A stretch of 64,000 nt of DNA from a virus. The stretch is taken from positions 1-64,000 of the IMG/VR virus record IMGVR_UViG_3300034109_000283, one strand, 5' to 3'. Both the position numbers and the translations under genes were made by a program. Below, one piece after another: positions 28,975-37,045 of this stretch; position 1 is the stretch's first letter, and the number at the start of each line of letters is the position of its first letter. The notes beneath the pieces were generated by a model. The model worked only from the letters and a program-made list of their open reading frames with translations, did no database searches and was not told where the DNA came from.

Positions 28975-31032
28975 ATGAAAAAAATCTTATTAAATCCCTG
29001 GACAGCACTTGCCACCCTCGTAATTGTGTTATTCGTCCGTATGTTAGATCCTACATTTGTAGAAAGTGTAAGGTTACGCTATTTTGATACACTAATTACT
29101 AGCCAACCGGATAAACCTGTCAGTGTTAGTGTTGTCAACATAGATGAAGCTAGTTTAGACAAGTATGGACAGTTTCCATTTCCAAGAGATGTATATGCTC
29201 AAATAATACAGGACATTTATAAACGAAACGCAGGATTAGTTGTATTCAATGTATTGATGCCTGAAAAGGACAGATTTAACAAAGATACCGTTTTAGCTCA
29301 AACATTAGAAAAAAATCCAGTTGTATTACCTGCATTAGGTAGCACTAAGAGTAAAAATACTGATGTTGGTAGCGCAGTTCAAATTGTTGGAAAAAATGTA
29401 GAAGGCAGTCTAGTACAGTACCCTGGATACATTACATCAGTTAATGAAATATCTGATAAGGCTGCAGGAGTTGGTATCGTTAATACTTTTCCAGAAGTTG
29501 ACGGTGTTGTTCGTCGCATGCCATTAGTTATTATTGCAGGAGAAAATGTTCACCCTGCACTATCATTAGAAGCATTGAGAGTTATAGCACAAGATACAAA
29601 AATTCAAGTTAAAATTTCAGAGTTGGGCGTTGAAGCATTGCGTATTCCAAATTTTGCAAAAATCAAAACAGACAATTTAAGTCGTATATGGATAGATTAT
29701 AGTGGTAAACCCGAGCAGTATAGTTTAGTTGATATGCCAAAAGATTTTGAAGGCAAAGTTGTTGTGGTTGGTTTAAGTGCAGCTGGATTAGTAAATCCTG
29801 TGCCAACAAGTCGCGGAGAAATATGGCCACAAGAACTACAAGCCAGTGTAATGGGAACCATCTTAAATGATACAGTAATCAGTCGTCCTAATTATGCCAA
29901 TGAGTTAGAAATACTTGCAATATTAGTTGCAGGTATATTATTGATATTCTTAATGAGGTGGACATATGTTGGTATTGCGGCAACAGTTGTTACGGTTGGT
30001 GGTGTTATTGTTGGTAGCATCTATGCTTACAGTAACTTTTTATTCTTATTTGATAGTACTGCCTTCGCAGTTGGCGTTGGATTGGTCGCTCTGCACGCCT
30101 ACATGGTCAAGTTCGTATCAGAATTCTTACAGAAACAGCAAATAAGAAAACAGTTCCAAAGTTATCTAAGCCCTGACTTAGTTGCTAAGTTAATCAAAGA
30201 TCCTAGTTTATTAAAACTAGGCGGTGAGGAAAAAGAACTGTCTATTATGTTTACTGATGTTCGCGGATTTACATCAATCTCTGAACATTATGGTCGTGAT
30301 GTACAAGGACTTACTAGCATCATGAACCGTTATATGACTGCCATGACTAGAACTATTCTAGAAACAGGTGGCACATTAGACAAGTACATCGGTGACGCAC
30401 AAATGGCATTCTGGAATGCACCATTAGATGAAACTAAGCACTGCAAAGATGCTGTTAAAGCCGCGTTAGAAATGTTAGGAAGTTTAGATGGGTTTAATGC
30501 AGGTATTAAAGAAGAAGGGGTTCCTCCATTCGGTATGGGCATTGGTATTAACACTGGTGTTGTTGTGGTTGGCAATATGGGTAGTGAGCAACGCTTTGAC
30601 TATACTTGCCTTGGCGACGCTGTTAATTTGGCTAGTCGTTTAGAAGGTCAATCTAAGAACTATGGCGTACTAATTGTTCTTGGTCCTGTGACTGCTGAAC
30701 GGTTAGGTGATGAATACTTTACATTAGAATTAGATTGTATTGCTGTTAAGGGTAAAAAAGAAGGTGTTAATATCTATACAGTATTCTACAATCCTTCAAC
30801 AAATGTTGAAATGGTAAAATGGAAAACAGCAAAAGAGTTACATGAATTAATGTTAGCTTATTATCGCAAACAACAGTGGGATAAGGCAATAGAATTGATA
30901 CACAGCCTTAAGGGAGAATTTAGTGGCGGCATGGATAATTATTATGATCTATGGCTTGAAAGAGTTGAAGAAATGCGCAATGCTAATTTACCAACTGATT
31001 GGGACGGAGTGTTCCGGGCTACAAGTAAATAA
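28975..31032 (+). CDS. CHASE2-domain class III adenylate cyclase
   Basis: A 685-residue membrane protein. An N-terminal helix precedes a large periplasmic CHASE2 domain (~35-310; VSVVNIDEASLDKYGQFPFPR). Two or three membrane helices follow (~315-380), then a class III cyclase domain from ~415: MFTDVRGFTSIS with the metal Asp, LDKYIGDAQMAFW with the second metal Asp and adenine-selecting Lys, and FDYTCLGDAVNLASRLEG with the transition-state Asn/Arg. Lys plus Thr suggests ATP as substrate. The expected product is cAMP, controlled by an envelope signal, perhaps through the neighbouring FecR protein (inference). Confidence 0.92.
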   Translation: MKKILLNPWTALATLVIVLFVRMLDPTFVESVRLRYFDTLITSQPDKPVSVSVVNIDEASLDKYGQFPFPRDVYAQIIQDIYKRNAGLVVFNVLMPEKDRFNKDTVLAQTLEKNPVVLPALGSTKSKNTDVGSAVQIVGKNVEGSLVQYPGYITSVNEISDKAAGVGIVNTFPEVDGVVRRMPLVIIAGENVHPALSLEALRVIAQDTKIQVKISELGVEALRIPNFAKIKTDNLSRIWIDYSGKPEQYSLVDMPKDFEGKVVVVGLSAAGLVNPVPTSRGEIWPQELQASVMGTILNDTVISRPNYANELEILAILVAGILLIFLMRWTYVGIAATVVTVGGVIVGSIYAYSNFLFLFDSTAFAVGVGLVALHAYMVKFVSEFLQKQQIRKQFQSYLSPDLVAKLIKDPSLLKLGGEEKELSIMFTDVRGFTSISEHYGRDVQGLTSIMNRYMTAMTRTILETGGTLDKYIGDAQMAFWNAPLDETKHCKDAVKAALEMLGSLDGFNAGIKEEGVPPFGMGIGINTGVVVVGNMGSEQRFDYTCLGDAVNLASRLEGQSKNYGVLIVLGPVTAERLGDEYFTLELDCIAVKGKKEGVNIYTVFYNPSTNVEMVKWKTAKELHELMLAYYRKQQWDKAIELIHSLKGEFSGGMDNYYDLWLERVEEMRNANLPTDWDGVFRATSK

Positions 31033-31035
31033 CCT

Positions 31036-31064
31036 TTGACTCATTGGTAAAAATATGTTATACT
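31036..31064 (+). promoter_or_regulatory. sigma70-like promoter for the PBP-like gene
   Basis: TTGACT, 17 bases, TATACT, placed 4 bases after the cyclase stop and 20 bases before ATG 31084. This gene can therefore be expressed separately from the curli genes. Confidence 0.8.
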
Positions 31065-31083
31065 ATAAAGAATGGATTAATTT

Positions 31084-31842
31084 ATGCTACGATCATTATA
31101 CAAAATATTTTTTATTGGTATACTACTTTCCTTATTTCCTAGCTGGGGCAGAGCCGATCCTCTGCCCAACATCACCGCGCAAGCCTGGTTAATTGCTGAT
31201 GTAAATGGTAATATTTTACAAGGTTCTAACACAACTGATGTCCGTAGTATAGCAAGTATTACAAAATTAATGACTGTGATGGTTGTTATTGATGCACAAC
31301 AAGACCTCAATGAAGTTGTCACCAAGAAGTTATTCAATAAAAATCTAACTAGAATGGATCTTATTGATTTAGCAATCGTTAAATCAGATAATGAAGCTTC
31401 AAAAATATTATGTGACAAGTACCCGGGTGGGTACAAAAGTTGCGTTCAGGCTATGAATGATAAGGCGCGTGGATTGCAAATGTACAATACCAGCTTTACT
31501 GATCCAACTGGAAGAATGCATGACAATGTAAGCACTGCTCAAGACTTAATAAAATTAGTTATAGCCTCTAGCTCTTATCAAGTAATTGTTGATGCTAGCA
31601 AAAAGGATCATTTAAGTTACTCAACAGGAAAAAGAAATTCTATAGTATTCAACAATACTAATAATTTAGTCGGAAAAGGTTACGATTTTATTGTCACTAA
31701 AACCGGCTTCATAAACAAAGCAGGTGGCTGCATTGTGTTTATGATAGACACTGTTCGTGGAGTAAGAACTGTGATTGTATTGGGAAGTAAAAATACTAGA
31801 ACTAGAATCCCCGAAGCTTTCTTGTTATCTACATTATACTGA
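31084..31842 (+). CDS. D-Ala-D-Ala carboxypeptidase/endopeptidase-type serine hydrolase
   Basis: A 252-residue secreted protein of peptidase family S11 (PBP5/PBP7 type). A signal peptide ends near SWGRA, then SITK (58-61, nucleophile Ser), SDN (101-103) and KTG (206-208) give all three penicillin-binding motifs at normal spacing. It should cleave D-Ala-D-Ala or DD-crosslinks in periplasmic peptidoglycan. No C-terminal amphipathic anchor is visible, so it resembles soluble PBP7/PbpG. In a phage it could loosen the wall for lysis, for curli export or for injection control; which one is unknown. Confidence 0.9.
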   Translation: MLRSLYKIFFIGILLSLFPSWGRADPLPNITAQAWLIADVNGNILQGSNTTDVRSIASITKLMTVMVVIDAQQDLNEVVTKKLFNKNLTRMDLIDLAIVKSDNEASKILCDKYPGGYKSCVQAMNDKARGLQMYNTSFTDPTGRMHDNVSTAQDLIKLVIASSSYQVIVDASKKDHLSYSTGKRNSIVFNNTNNLVGKGYDFIVTKTGFINKAGGCIVFMIDTVRGVRTVIVLGSKNTRTRIPEAFLLSTLY

Positions 31843-32124
31843 CTTTAAAGAATCCAAATACTTTTTGTATTTTAAATTACCTTCAGGTATGTAGTCAATA
31901 TTCATAACAGGGCTGTAATCAGTTTCAACTAGATTGACAATTTCATCCCCGAACTTAATGGTCAAGTATGATAATGTTTTATCACTATTTTCTTGACCTT
32001 CACTGAATGCCAACAATAAATGATGTAGCCACTTGATTTTTCTTTTACAATATTTTTTAACTTGGGAATCTGATAAGATATCAGTAAAGTTATTTGACTC
32101 GCGGTAAAATACTAGATATTTCAT
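31834..32124 (-). CDS. Conserved phage protein
   Basis: A 96-residue basic protein from the ATG at 32124 (TTGGAAG upstream; a longer TTG start is less likely). MKYLVFYRESNNFTDILSDSQVKKYCKRKIKWLHHLLLAF looks like a strand plus helices. Its 3' end overlaps the end of the convergent PBP-like gene by 9 bases. The start overlaps the previous stop (TAATG). Function unknown. Confidence 0.7.
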   Translation of the reverse strand: MKYLVFYRESNNFTDILSDSQVKKYCKRKIKWLHHLLLAFSEGQENSDKTLSYLTIKFGDEIVNLVETDYSPVMNIDYIPEGNLKYKKYLDSLKSV

Positions 32125-32327
32125 TATTTCTTCCAAATTGTAAAAGCGATGTAGTCTCTTTCTGATTCAAAAAAGAATATCCAGCTATTATACATTTCTT
32201 CATGCGGATCTTCCATGTACCTCCACTCACTAGTACAATTACGATCACACCATTCAACAACGGGTCGTAGTTCGCCGTATGGTAATTTTATCTCAACTTT
32301 ATACGCTGTCGGTATACTGATGGACAT
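32124..32327 (-). CDS. Small conserved phage protein
   Basis: A 67-residue protein: VEIKLPYGELRPVVEWCDRNCTSEWRY, then NSWIFFFESERDYIAFTIWKK. The strand-helix-strand layout ending in a FxFExxxDYxxF block is common among T4-like small proteins and suggests a ferredoxin-like fold. It starts 29 bases inside the dCMP deaminase gene. Confidence 0.75.
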   Translation of the reverse strand: MSISIPTAYKVEIKLPYGELRPVVEWCDRNCTSEWRYMEDPHEEMYNSWIFFFESERDYIAFTIWKK

Positions 32328-32829
32328 TGACCCCGCCTTGTTTTAAAAAGGTTACTCCTGAGTCATCGCGGTATTGCTCACGGTAGTATAGTGTATTGAT
32401 TCCTGATTGGTATATCAGTTTAGCGCACTCAATACATGGCGCATGTGTACAAAACATAGTTGCCCCGTCACTGCTTTCAGTGGACCTGGACACTTTAGCG
32501 ATGGAGTTACTTTCGGCGTGAAGTACCTCTGGTTTGGTTCGTAAGCGATAGCGTCCCTCTACCTCGTTCCCGTTGGCATCTACATATGTGCCTTCATGGG
32601 GCCAACGTTCCTCAATTTCATCAGGGTTTAGCCAACCACCTGCGTCACCGCTCATCCATTCCCGATCTTCACAATTGTTTTCCCAACCAGTGGGCATACC
32701 ATTGTAGCCTGTGCCAATGATTTGATTACCTTTAACGATTACTGCACCTACTTGTAATCGTTTCGCATAGCTTAACTTACTCGTCAAGTTTGCTATACTC
32801 ATAAAGTAATCAATAAATTTCTTTTTCAC
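32299..32829 (-). CDS. dCMP deaminase
   Basis: A 176-residue zinc-dependent deaminase: HAESN near residue 104 and PCIECAK near 131 provide the His, catalytic Glu and two Cys. LQVGAVIVKGNQIIGTGYNGMP is the typical N-terminal part. An insert with CEDREWM and a GDAGG segment is as in T4-type dCMP deaminases. It makes dUMP from dCMP for dTMP synthesis. The start is GTG in a GTGA overlap with the upstream gene. Confidence 0.92.
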   Translation of the reverse strand: MKKKFIDYFMSIANLTSKLSYAKRLQVGAVIVKGNQIIGTGYNGMPTGWENNCEDREWMSGDAGGWLNPDEIEERWPHEGTYVDANGNEVEGRYRLRTKPEVLHAESNSIAKVSRSTESSDGATMFCTHAPCIECAKLIYQSGINTLYYREQYRDDSGVTFLKQGGVNVHQYTDSV

Positions 32830-33065
32830 TTAATATAACCTAGTTTTTCAATATGAAGTTTGGCAGTTGAATCACTTAATGCTTTTAGAAAAAAATTGTT
32901 AAATCCAAATCTTTCGCAGAATGCTTCTCCGAATGTCTTACCTTTTAATTTATCAAAAATAAATTCCTCACAGAATATTTCATAGTCAACAGTACTTATT
33001 GTTTTTTCACTGTTGGTTGTTAAACTTTCTAATGCACCCAACGAATACATAAAACTGTCGTTCAT
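32826..33065 (-). CDS. Hypothetical protein
   Basis: A 79-residue protein from the ATG at 33065, which has GGGA just upstream; the longer frame runs inside the neighbouring gene. Mostly helical with FCEEFIFDKLKGKTFGEAFCERFGF, two Cys and an acidic centre. It overlaps the deaminase start. Not recognised. Confidence 0.65.
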   Translation of the reverse strand: MNDSFMYSLGALESLTTNSEKTISTVDYEIFCEEFIFDKLKGKTFGEAFCERFGFNNFFLKALSDSTAKLHIEKLGYIK

Positions 33066-33066
33066 A

Positions 33067-33606
33067 TTAATCCCAAAGATTCCTATAATACTTACCAAAC
33101 AATTCAAGACCTTCTTGAATTCGTTCTTCGTGTAATTGGTGACCAACATGATCATACCAATGTTGATTGGGATTTTTATCTACCATGCGAAATGTATCTT
33201 CCATCTTACCTGAAATGGGATTAGGATATTGTTTATCAGACTTTACAAAATCATACTCACTTTTTCCATGCCGATATTTATCTTCGTATGATTCTAGTGC
33301 TATCTGTTGGAAACTCCAAATCATCTTGTCAAGAACTTCGTCCCAAAGTTTACACTTTTCATCAAATGCTTCTTTGTGTGTTTCTTTGTAAAAGTCAAAA
33401 CTGTCTTGATCAACATAATCTTCTCCCCCTATATCAGCAATAAAATCACCAGGAACACCGTGTTTTGTTGCCTTCAATTGTAAAAGTGCAGGAAGGATAA
33501 TTAATGCAAGTGTGTAATCTAAACTGAATGTGTCGTGTCTTTCAATATCAATATCAAATCTTTGTCCAATTTCTGATTTGAGATACTTACCAATCTTTAC
33601 CTTCAT
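33067..33606 (-). CDS. Conserved phage protein
   Basis: A 179-residue acidic protein. LDYTLALIILPALLQLKATKHGVPGDF is a helical core, followed by KCKLWDEVLDKMIWSFQQIALESYED, then a loop with DHVGHQLHEERIQEGLELFGKYYRNLWD. I recall this sequence type from cyanophages and other large myoviruses, always as 'hypothetical'. It overlaps the next upstream gene as ATGA. Confidence 0.78.
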   Translation of the reverse strand: MKVKIGKYLKSEIGQRFDIDIERHDTFSLDYTLALIILPALLQLKATKHGVPGDFIADIGGEDYVDQDSFDFYKETHKEAFDEKCKLWDEVLDKMIWSFQQIALESYEDKYRHGKSEYDFVKSDKQYPNPISGKMEDTFRMVDKNPNQHWYDHVGHQLHEERIQEGLELFGKYYRNLWD

Positions 33607-33944
33607 TGTATTTTACCATTAATAATTTTAATAATTTTATTATCCGGCGCCGCAAGTAAAGCAAAGTTCACATTTTTATTTTTAAATAGATTTTCTGCAA
33701 CTTCGTCTAATGATGATCCTTGCGCCATAAAATCATTTGATTTAATGTCGTATGTATAAAAAACATTGTTATGAGTTTCTACTTTTAACATTCTAATATC
33801 AGGTGTCACAACTTTATTTTCTTCTAGGTTTATGCCTTCCTTTTCTGCTAACTTTATAAGTTGACGATATACTTTGAATGCAAAATAATTATAGCCCAAA
33901 AAACAGCCTATAACAAATCCTATGAGGTAATTTAGAAGTTCCAT
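33603..33944 (-). CDS. Membrane-anchored hypothetical protein
   Basis: A 113-residue protein with an N-terminal membrane helix (LLNYLIGFVIGCFLGYNYFAF) and a soluble C-terminal domain of alternating strands (VETHNNVFYTYDIKSNDFMAQG). Single-pass topology with the domain probably in the cytoplasm. Similar proteins occur in T4-like phages. Function unknown. Confidence 0.68.
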   Translation of the reverse strand: MELLNYLIGFVIGCFLGYNYFAFKVYRQLIKLAEKEGINLEENKVVTPDIRMLKVETHNNVFYTYDIKSNDFMAQGSSLDEVAENLFKNKNVNFALLAAPDNKIIKIINGKIQ

Positions 33945-33953
33945 GATGTGTAT

Positions 33954-34232
33954 TTATTTGATTTTAATGTTAGAATAGACTTTCAATTTCTCAAACTTTT
34001 TATTTTTGGCAGTGTTAATACCATCTTGTGAAACACCTACCTTTTGTTTCACAAGAAGTTGAATCATAGCCTGAAGATCACCGATTTCTTTTTCAAGTCG
34101 TTGAATGTTTGTTACATCAATACCATCCATCATTTGATCGGGTCCAAAACGAAAACACTTACTGACCTCTACGATAACTTCGGCGCATTCTTCTTGTAGA
34201 ATGGTTAATATTTCTTTAGTTTGTTCATTCAT
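33954..34232 (-). CDS. MazG-like nucleotide pyrophosphohydrolase
   Basis: A 92-residue protein from ATG 34232 (the longer frame lies in the upstream gene). ILTILQEECAEVIVEVSKC and LEKEIGDLQAMIQLL give the paired EExxE and ExxD motifs of all-alpha NTP pyrophosphohydrolases. Phage MazG-like enzymes hydrolyse (d)NTPs or affect ppGpp levels; the substrate is uncertain. Overlaps the upstream gene by 8 bases. Confidence 0.75.
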   Translation of the reverse strand: MNEQTKEILTILQEECAEVIVEVSKCFRFGPDQMMDGIDVTNIQRLEKEIGDLQAMIQLLVKQKVGVSQDGINTAKNKKFEKLKVYSNIKIK

Positions 34233-34647
34233 TTGTGTTTTCCGTTTCAAGGTCTTCTGGTTTTGTATGCTCGTCACAAGCAGTATATAGCCAACCGCCT
34301 CCCCTTAGTTTACCCGGTTTACCACAAACTTCACAAGTATTAGCCGCCCAACTTTCAGCCATGCGAACCATACCATCTATATAGTCATCGCCGCCGTTGT
34401 AATAGAATCTAAGTCCACCAAACTTCTCTTTAACTTGTGTAGCTACAACTTGTGCCACCTCCACCTCATTTCGGTTTTGCCAATCAATGTGACGTTGAAT
34501 TTGACTGCAAAGACTATCAAGTATTTGATACCAGCCGTCGCCGTGATCAAACCCCCAGCACATTGCTGTTAATGTCATGGGCTTGTGTCTATCAGCAAAA
34601 ATCTTTGGATACTTTTTGCAAAGTTGGTTATCTAGTTCTTTACGCAT
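34225..34647 (-). CDS. Conserved phage protein with zinc-ribbon-like C-terminus
   Basis: A 140-residue protein from ATG 34647. The N-terminal part (MRKELDNQLCKKYPKIFADRH, AMCWGFDHGDGWYQILDSLC) is a well-known phage sequence type. The C-terminal CEVCGKPGKLRGGGWLYTACDEH has a CxxC and Cys/His pair that may bind zinc. Function unknown; helical with a possible nucleic-acid-binding ribbon. Confidence 0.82.
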   Translation of the reverse strand: MRKELDNQLCKKYPKIFADRHKPMTLTAMCWGFDHGDGWYQILDSLCSQIQRHIDWQNRNEVEVAQVVATQVKEKFGGLRFYYNGGDDYIDGMVRMAESWAANTCEVCGKPGKLRGGGWLYTACDEHTKPEDLETENTNE

Positions 34648-34648
34648 A

Positions 34649-34900
34649 TTACATTCCAAAATGTTCTTTAACTGCCATCTTGCTTTTCTCAATAGTAGCC
34701 ATAATTAAATTGTGATCAAAGGTTGCATGAGCATGGTGTAGATTGGTATTGTCAATTGCAGTCAAACACTCCTGAATAATTAACTCGGCAAATGTGTAGA
34801 AGGCTTCTGTGGTTTTAACCAAGCCAGTGTTACCTTCATCATCGTATTTCTTACAACGATCAAATGCTTGGCCCAAAATATCTGCGATTCTTTCATTCAT
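34649..34900 (-). CDS. Small conserved phage protein
   Basis: An 83-residue protein: MNERIADILGQAF...FAELIIQECLTAID and a C-terminal KMAVKEHFG. This FAELIxxEC / KEHFG plan is widespread in T4-like phages and recurs within this window at 42401-42619 (YAHRVIRECARI ... KKHFG). Function unknown. Overlaps its upstream neighbour by 4 bases. Confidence 0.78.
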   Translation of the reverse strand: MNERIADILGQAFDRCKKYDDEGNTGLVKTTEAFYTFAELIIQECLTAIDNTNLHHAHATFDHNLIMATIEKSKMAVKEHFGM

Positions 34901-35118
34901 AGAATTTTCTTTTCGTGTACCAGTTTTTCAAAGGTGTTGAACAATTCATTAAACTTCATTTCATACAATGTTTGTATACCCAGTAATGCGTTAGCAATCT
35001 CATCAGTAGTCATTTCCTTAGGACCATCTAACAAATTGCGATATAACAAATCAACATCCTCAGTAACATTCCAGCACTTCAAAATCTGCTGTTCAAGATC
35101 AAAACGGTCTACTTTCAT
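34897..35118 (-). CDS. Small conserved phage protein
   Basis: A 73-residue acidic helical protein: RFDLEQQILKCWNVTEDVDLLYRNLLDG followed by DEIANALLGIQTLYEMKFNELFNTFEKL. It resembles a conserved small myovirus protein of unknown function. Part of the overlapping 33954-35118 gene string. Confidence 0.78.
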   Translation of the reverse strand: MKVDRFDLEQQILKCWNVTEDVDLLYRNLLDGPKEMTTDEIANALLGIQTLYEMKFNELFNTFEKLVHEKKIL

Positions 35119-35127
35119 GTTAATTCC

Positions 35128-35658
35128 TTAAGGTTTCTTTTTGCTCATTGCCATAGCCATCTTAGGCTCAATATAACGCTTGTGATAATCTTTATAGTTA
35201 TTCAGATAGTGTTCCCATTGAATCCATTGTGTTTTTTGCTTAGTGCGATTCACTAGAAAGCCCCAGTCTCGTTGCTGCCGACCCATGAAGAAAAGAGTAG
35301 TAGCAGGACCCACGCTCTCATCAAGTTCAAGCCAATGAAAATCTTTTGCACGGCGCCGAATAATACTACCGGGGCCACGCCATTGACATAGTTCTCCAAT
35401 GATCTTACCATCGTTTCCGTAAAGAGGTGTATGCTCGTAATAGCCACCCTTAAGAATGATTGTAAGAAAAGGCCAAGGATGATCATGCAAAATAGGATCA
35501 TCACTCTTTACAATCTTATGTAGTGTAAGATTGAAGGGAAAATTTTTACGGTCTTTCAAAAACAAGTAATACCGATGCATATAATCTTCACCAGTGCGGC
35601 GATCAGGAATCAAACGATACCGATCTAGTTTGTTCATAAGATTGTGAAAGAAACCCAT
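35128..35658 (-). CDS. Cupin-like phage protein
   Basis: A 176-residue protein with a cupin-type barrel: LHKIVKSDDPILHDHPWPFLTIILKGGYYEH supplies HxH and the distal Glu, and IIRRRAKDFHWLEL the second His motif. Many large phages encode such proteins; their ligand or reaction is unknown. It has its own promoter and an AGGAGC ribosome-binding site. A basic Met/Lys tail (MAMAMSKKKP) ends it. Confidence 0.72.
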   Translation of the reverse strand: MGFFHNLMNKLDRYRLIPDRRTGEDYMHRYYLFLKDRKNFPFNLTLHKIVKSDDPILHDHPWPFLTIILKGGYYEHTPLYGNDGKIIGELCQWRGPGSIIRRRAKDFHWLELDESVGPATTLFFMGRQQRDWGFLVNRTKQKTQWIQWEHYLNNYKDYHKRYIEPKMAMAMSKKKP

Positions 35659-35684
35659 TGATTGCTCCTGTAATCAGATATACT

Positions 35685-35713
35685 ATTGTAACATATTTTA
35701 CATTTTTGCACAA
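35685..35713 (-). promoter_or_regulatory. sigma70-like promoter for the cupin gene
   Basis: Minus strand TTGTGC, 17 bases, TACAAT; -10 ends 27 bases before ATG 35658. Weaker than the consensus promoters here. Confidence 0.55.
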
Positions 35714-35718
35714 GTAGG

Positions 35719-35741
35719 AAAAGGGCACGAATGCCCTTTTT
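35719..35741 (-). terminator. Intrinsic terminator after the HTH gene
   Basis: AAAAGGGCA / CGAA or TTCG loop / TGCCCTTTT followed by T on both strands. On the minus strand it lies 19 bases after the stop of the 35760-36017 gene. Confidence 0.88.
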
Positions 35742-35759
35742 GCTCATCTCATCCCGAGA

Positions 35760-36017
35760 TTAGTCGTTGCTCATTGCAAGAGCACGGTAGCCTGCGGCAA
35801 CAACTGCGCGGCTGGGGGTACCCAAACGGTACTTAGTGAAAGTATCACCACGGCTGTTGGTACGCTTGTTAGCGTAAACTGCAAAACCTGCAAAGCGAAG
35901 GTCGCTTACGGTTGCGGTAGGATTAGCAATACCAAAACGGCTAGTGATTTGCTTTGCGGTCAATTGCTCACCGCGCTGAAGTGCCTCAAGAAGGGCTTGT
36001 TGCTTAGTAACAGTCAT
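35760..36017 (-). CDS. Small winged-helix DNA-binding-like protein
   Basis: An 85-residue basic protein from ATG 36017 behind GAGGAAAT (the longer frame is untranslated leader). LLEALQRGEQLTAKQITSRFGIANPTATVSDLRFAGFAVYANKR is a helix-turn-helix with a beta wing, and SRAVVAAGYRALA a C-terminal helix. The sequence type is very common in large phages. Own promoter and terminator make it a single-gene unit, as expected for a regulator. DNA target unknown. Confidence 0.85.
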   Translation of the reverse strand: MTVTKQQALLEALQRGEQLTAKQITSRFGIANPTATVSDLRFAGFAVYANKRTNSRGDTFTKYRLGTPSRAVVAAGYRALAMSND

Positions 36018-36060
36018 TTTATTTCCTCTTAAAAAATCGTTGTTCTCACAACGTACATAG

Positions 36061-36089
36061 ATGATAACACGATCAGTAGTCTTTAACAA
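36061..36089 (-). promoter_or_regulatory. sigma70-like promoter for the HTH gene
   Basis: Minus strand TTGTTA, 17 bases, TATCAT, with a leader of about 35 bases that contains an AGAACAACG/CGTTGTGAGAA-type hairpin. Confidence 0.6.
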
Positions 36090-36123
36090 GACATAAGGGC
36101 AACGAAGTTGCCTTAATTTGGAT

Positions 36124-36954
36124 TTATAGTTCCAAATACTGCAATTTAAAATTTTCAGCTTGTTTTTCATAATTAATATAACCACGAGGATTACAAACAA
36201 TACGGCAATCACCGATCATATAATCAAAGTTATGATGGGTATGCCCATGGGTCCAAACTTTAATCTGCGGATGATCCAAAATAAAATCACTAAGATCGGA
36301 ACTATAAGCACCGTTCATGAGTGTGTCATCAGCATATTTTGGATGCGTACTCAACCGTGAAGGTGCCATATGGCCTACCACTACAAATTTTTCATCAAAC
36401 TTGCCTTCAATGACAGTACGAATGTACTCTACACTATGACGGTGTCTAGCCGCGGTATGGGCAGGACGCAGTTTGGTATATCCCTTACTATCCTCACGAA
36501 TGATACGGTAATCATTCATCATATCAGTAACAGTATGTAGTGTAAGTGGGTCATAATTATTCATGTTAGTCCAAAGTGTACAACCAATGAATGTAATATC
36601 ATTGATCTTTTTGGTCATGTTTTCCAAAAAGTAAACATTCGGAAACTTACTACACTCGTTCATCAGGTCGTCAAGGCTACCGTGGAATTTTCCGTGGTAG
36701 AATTCATGGTTGCCTGCAATGTAGATAACATGCGGAAACTCTGAGCTACAACGCTTCAAAAAATCACGATAGCGTTGGGCACTTAGTTGACGCCGACCCA
36801 AATCAATATTATTGGCTGCACCCTCAGGATGGTCGTGCAGATCCTGAGCGATCATAATGTCGCCACTCAGGATCAATACATCTGCATTTCCATCATTGGT
36901 TAAATTGATATCACCAAATTCAAGGTGAAGATCACTTGCTAGTGCTAGTTTCAT
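36124..36954 (-). CDS. Metallophosphoesterase
   Basis: A 276-residue protein with intact calcineurin-type motifs: SDLHLEFG near residue 7, LSGDIM near 29, IAGNHEFYH near 98, VVGHMAPS near 198 and WTHGHTHHNFDY near 235. Larger than the 936-1514 enzyme and more like UDP-2,3-diacylglucosamine-hydrolase-type or nucleic-acid phosphoesterases. Substrate unknown. A small membrane-protein gene overlaps its start. Confidence 0.92.
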   Translation of the reverse strand: MKLALASDLHLEFGDINLTNDGNADVLILSGDIMIAQDLHDHPEGAANNIDLGRRQLSAQRYRDFLKRCSSEFPHVIYIAGNHEFYHGKFHGSLDDLMNECSKFPNVYFLENMTKKINDITFIGCTLWTNMNNYDPLTLHTVTDMMNDYRIIREDSKGYTKLRPAHTAARHRHSVEYIRTVIEGKFDEKFVVVGHMAPSRLSTHPKYADDTLMNGAYSSDLSDFILDHPQIKVWTHGHTHHNFDYMIGDCRIVCNPRGYINYEKQAENFKLQYLEL

Positions 36955-37045
36955 TTCTTATTTCTTTTAAAACATATTGTGAGCTTAAATATCCTAAGAA
37001 TAAGCACACAACAATTATAATTAGTTCACGGACAACTGGTTTCAT
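36932..37045 (-). CDS. Very small membrane protein
   Basis: A 37-residue protein: MKPVVRELIIIVVCLFLGYLSSQYVLKEI has one membrane helix and a polar tail. It overlaps the upstream gene as ATGA and the downstream phosphoesterase by 23 bases, an arrangement that favours a real coupled gene. Confidence 0.6.
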   Translation of the reverse strand: MKPVVRELIIIVVCLFLGYLSSQYVLKEIRNETSTSK

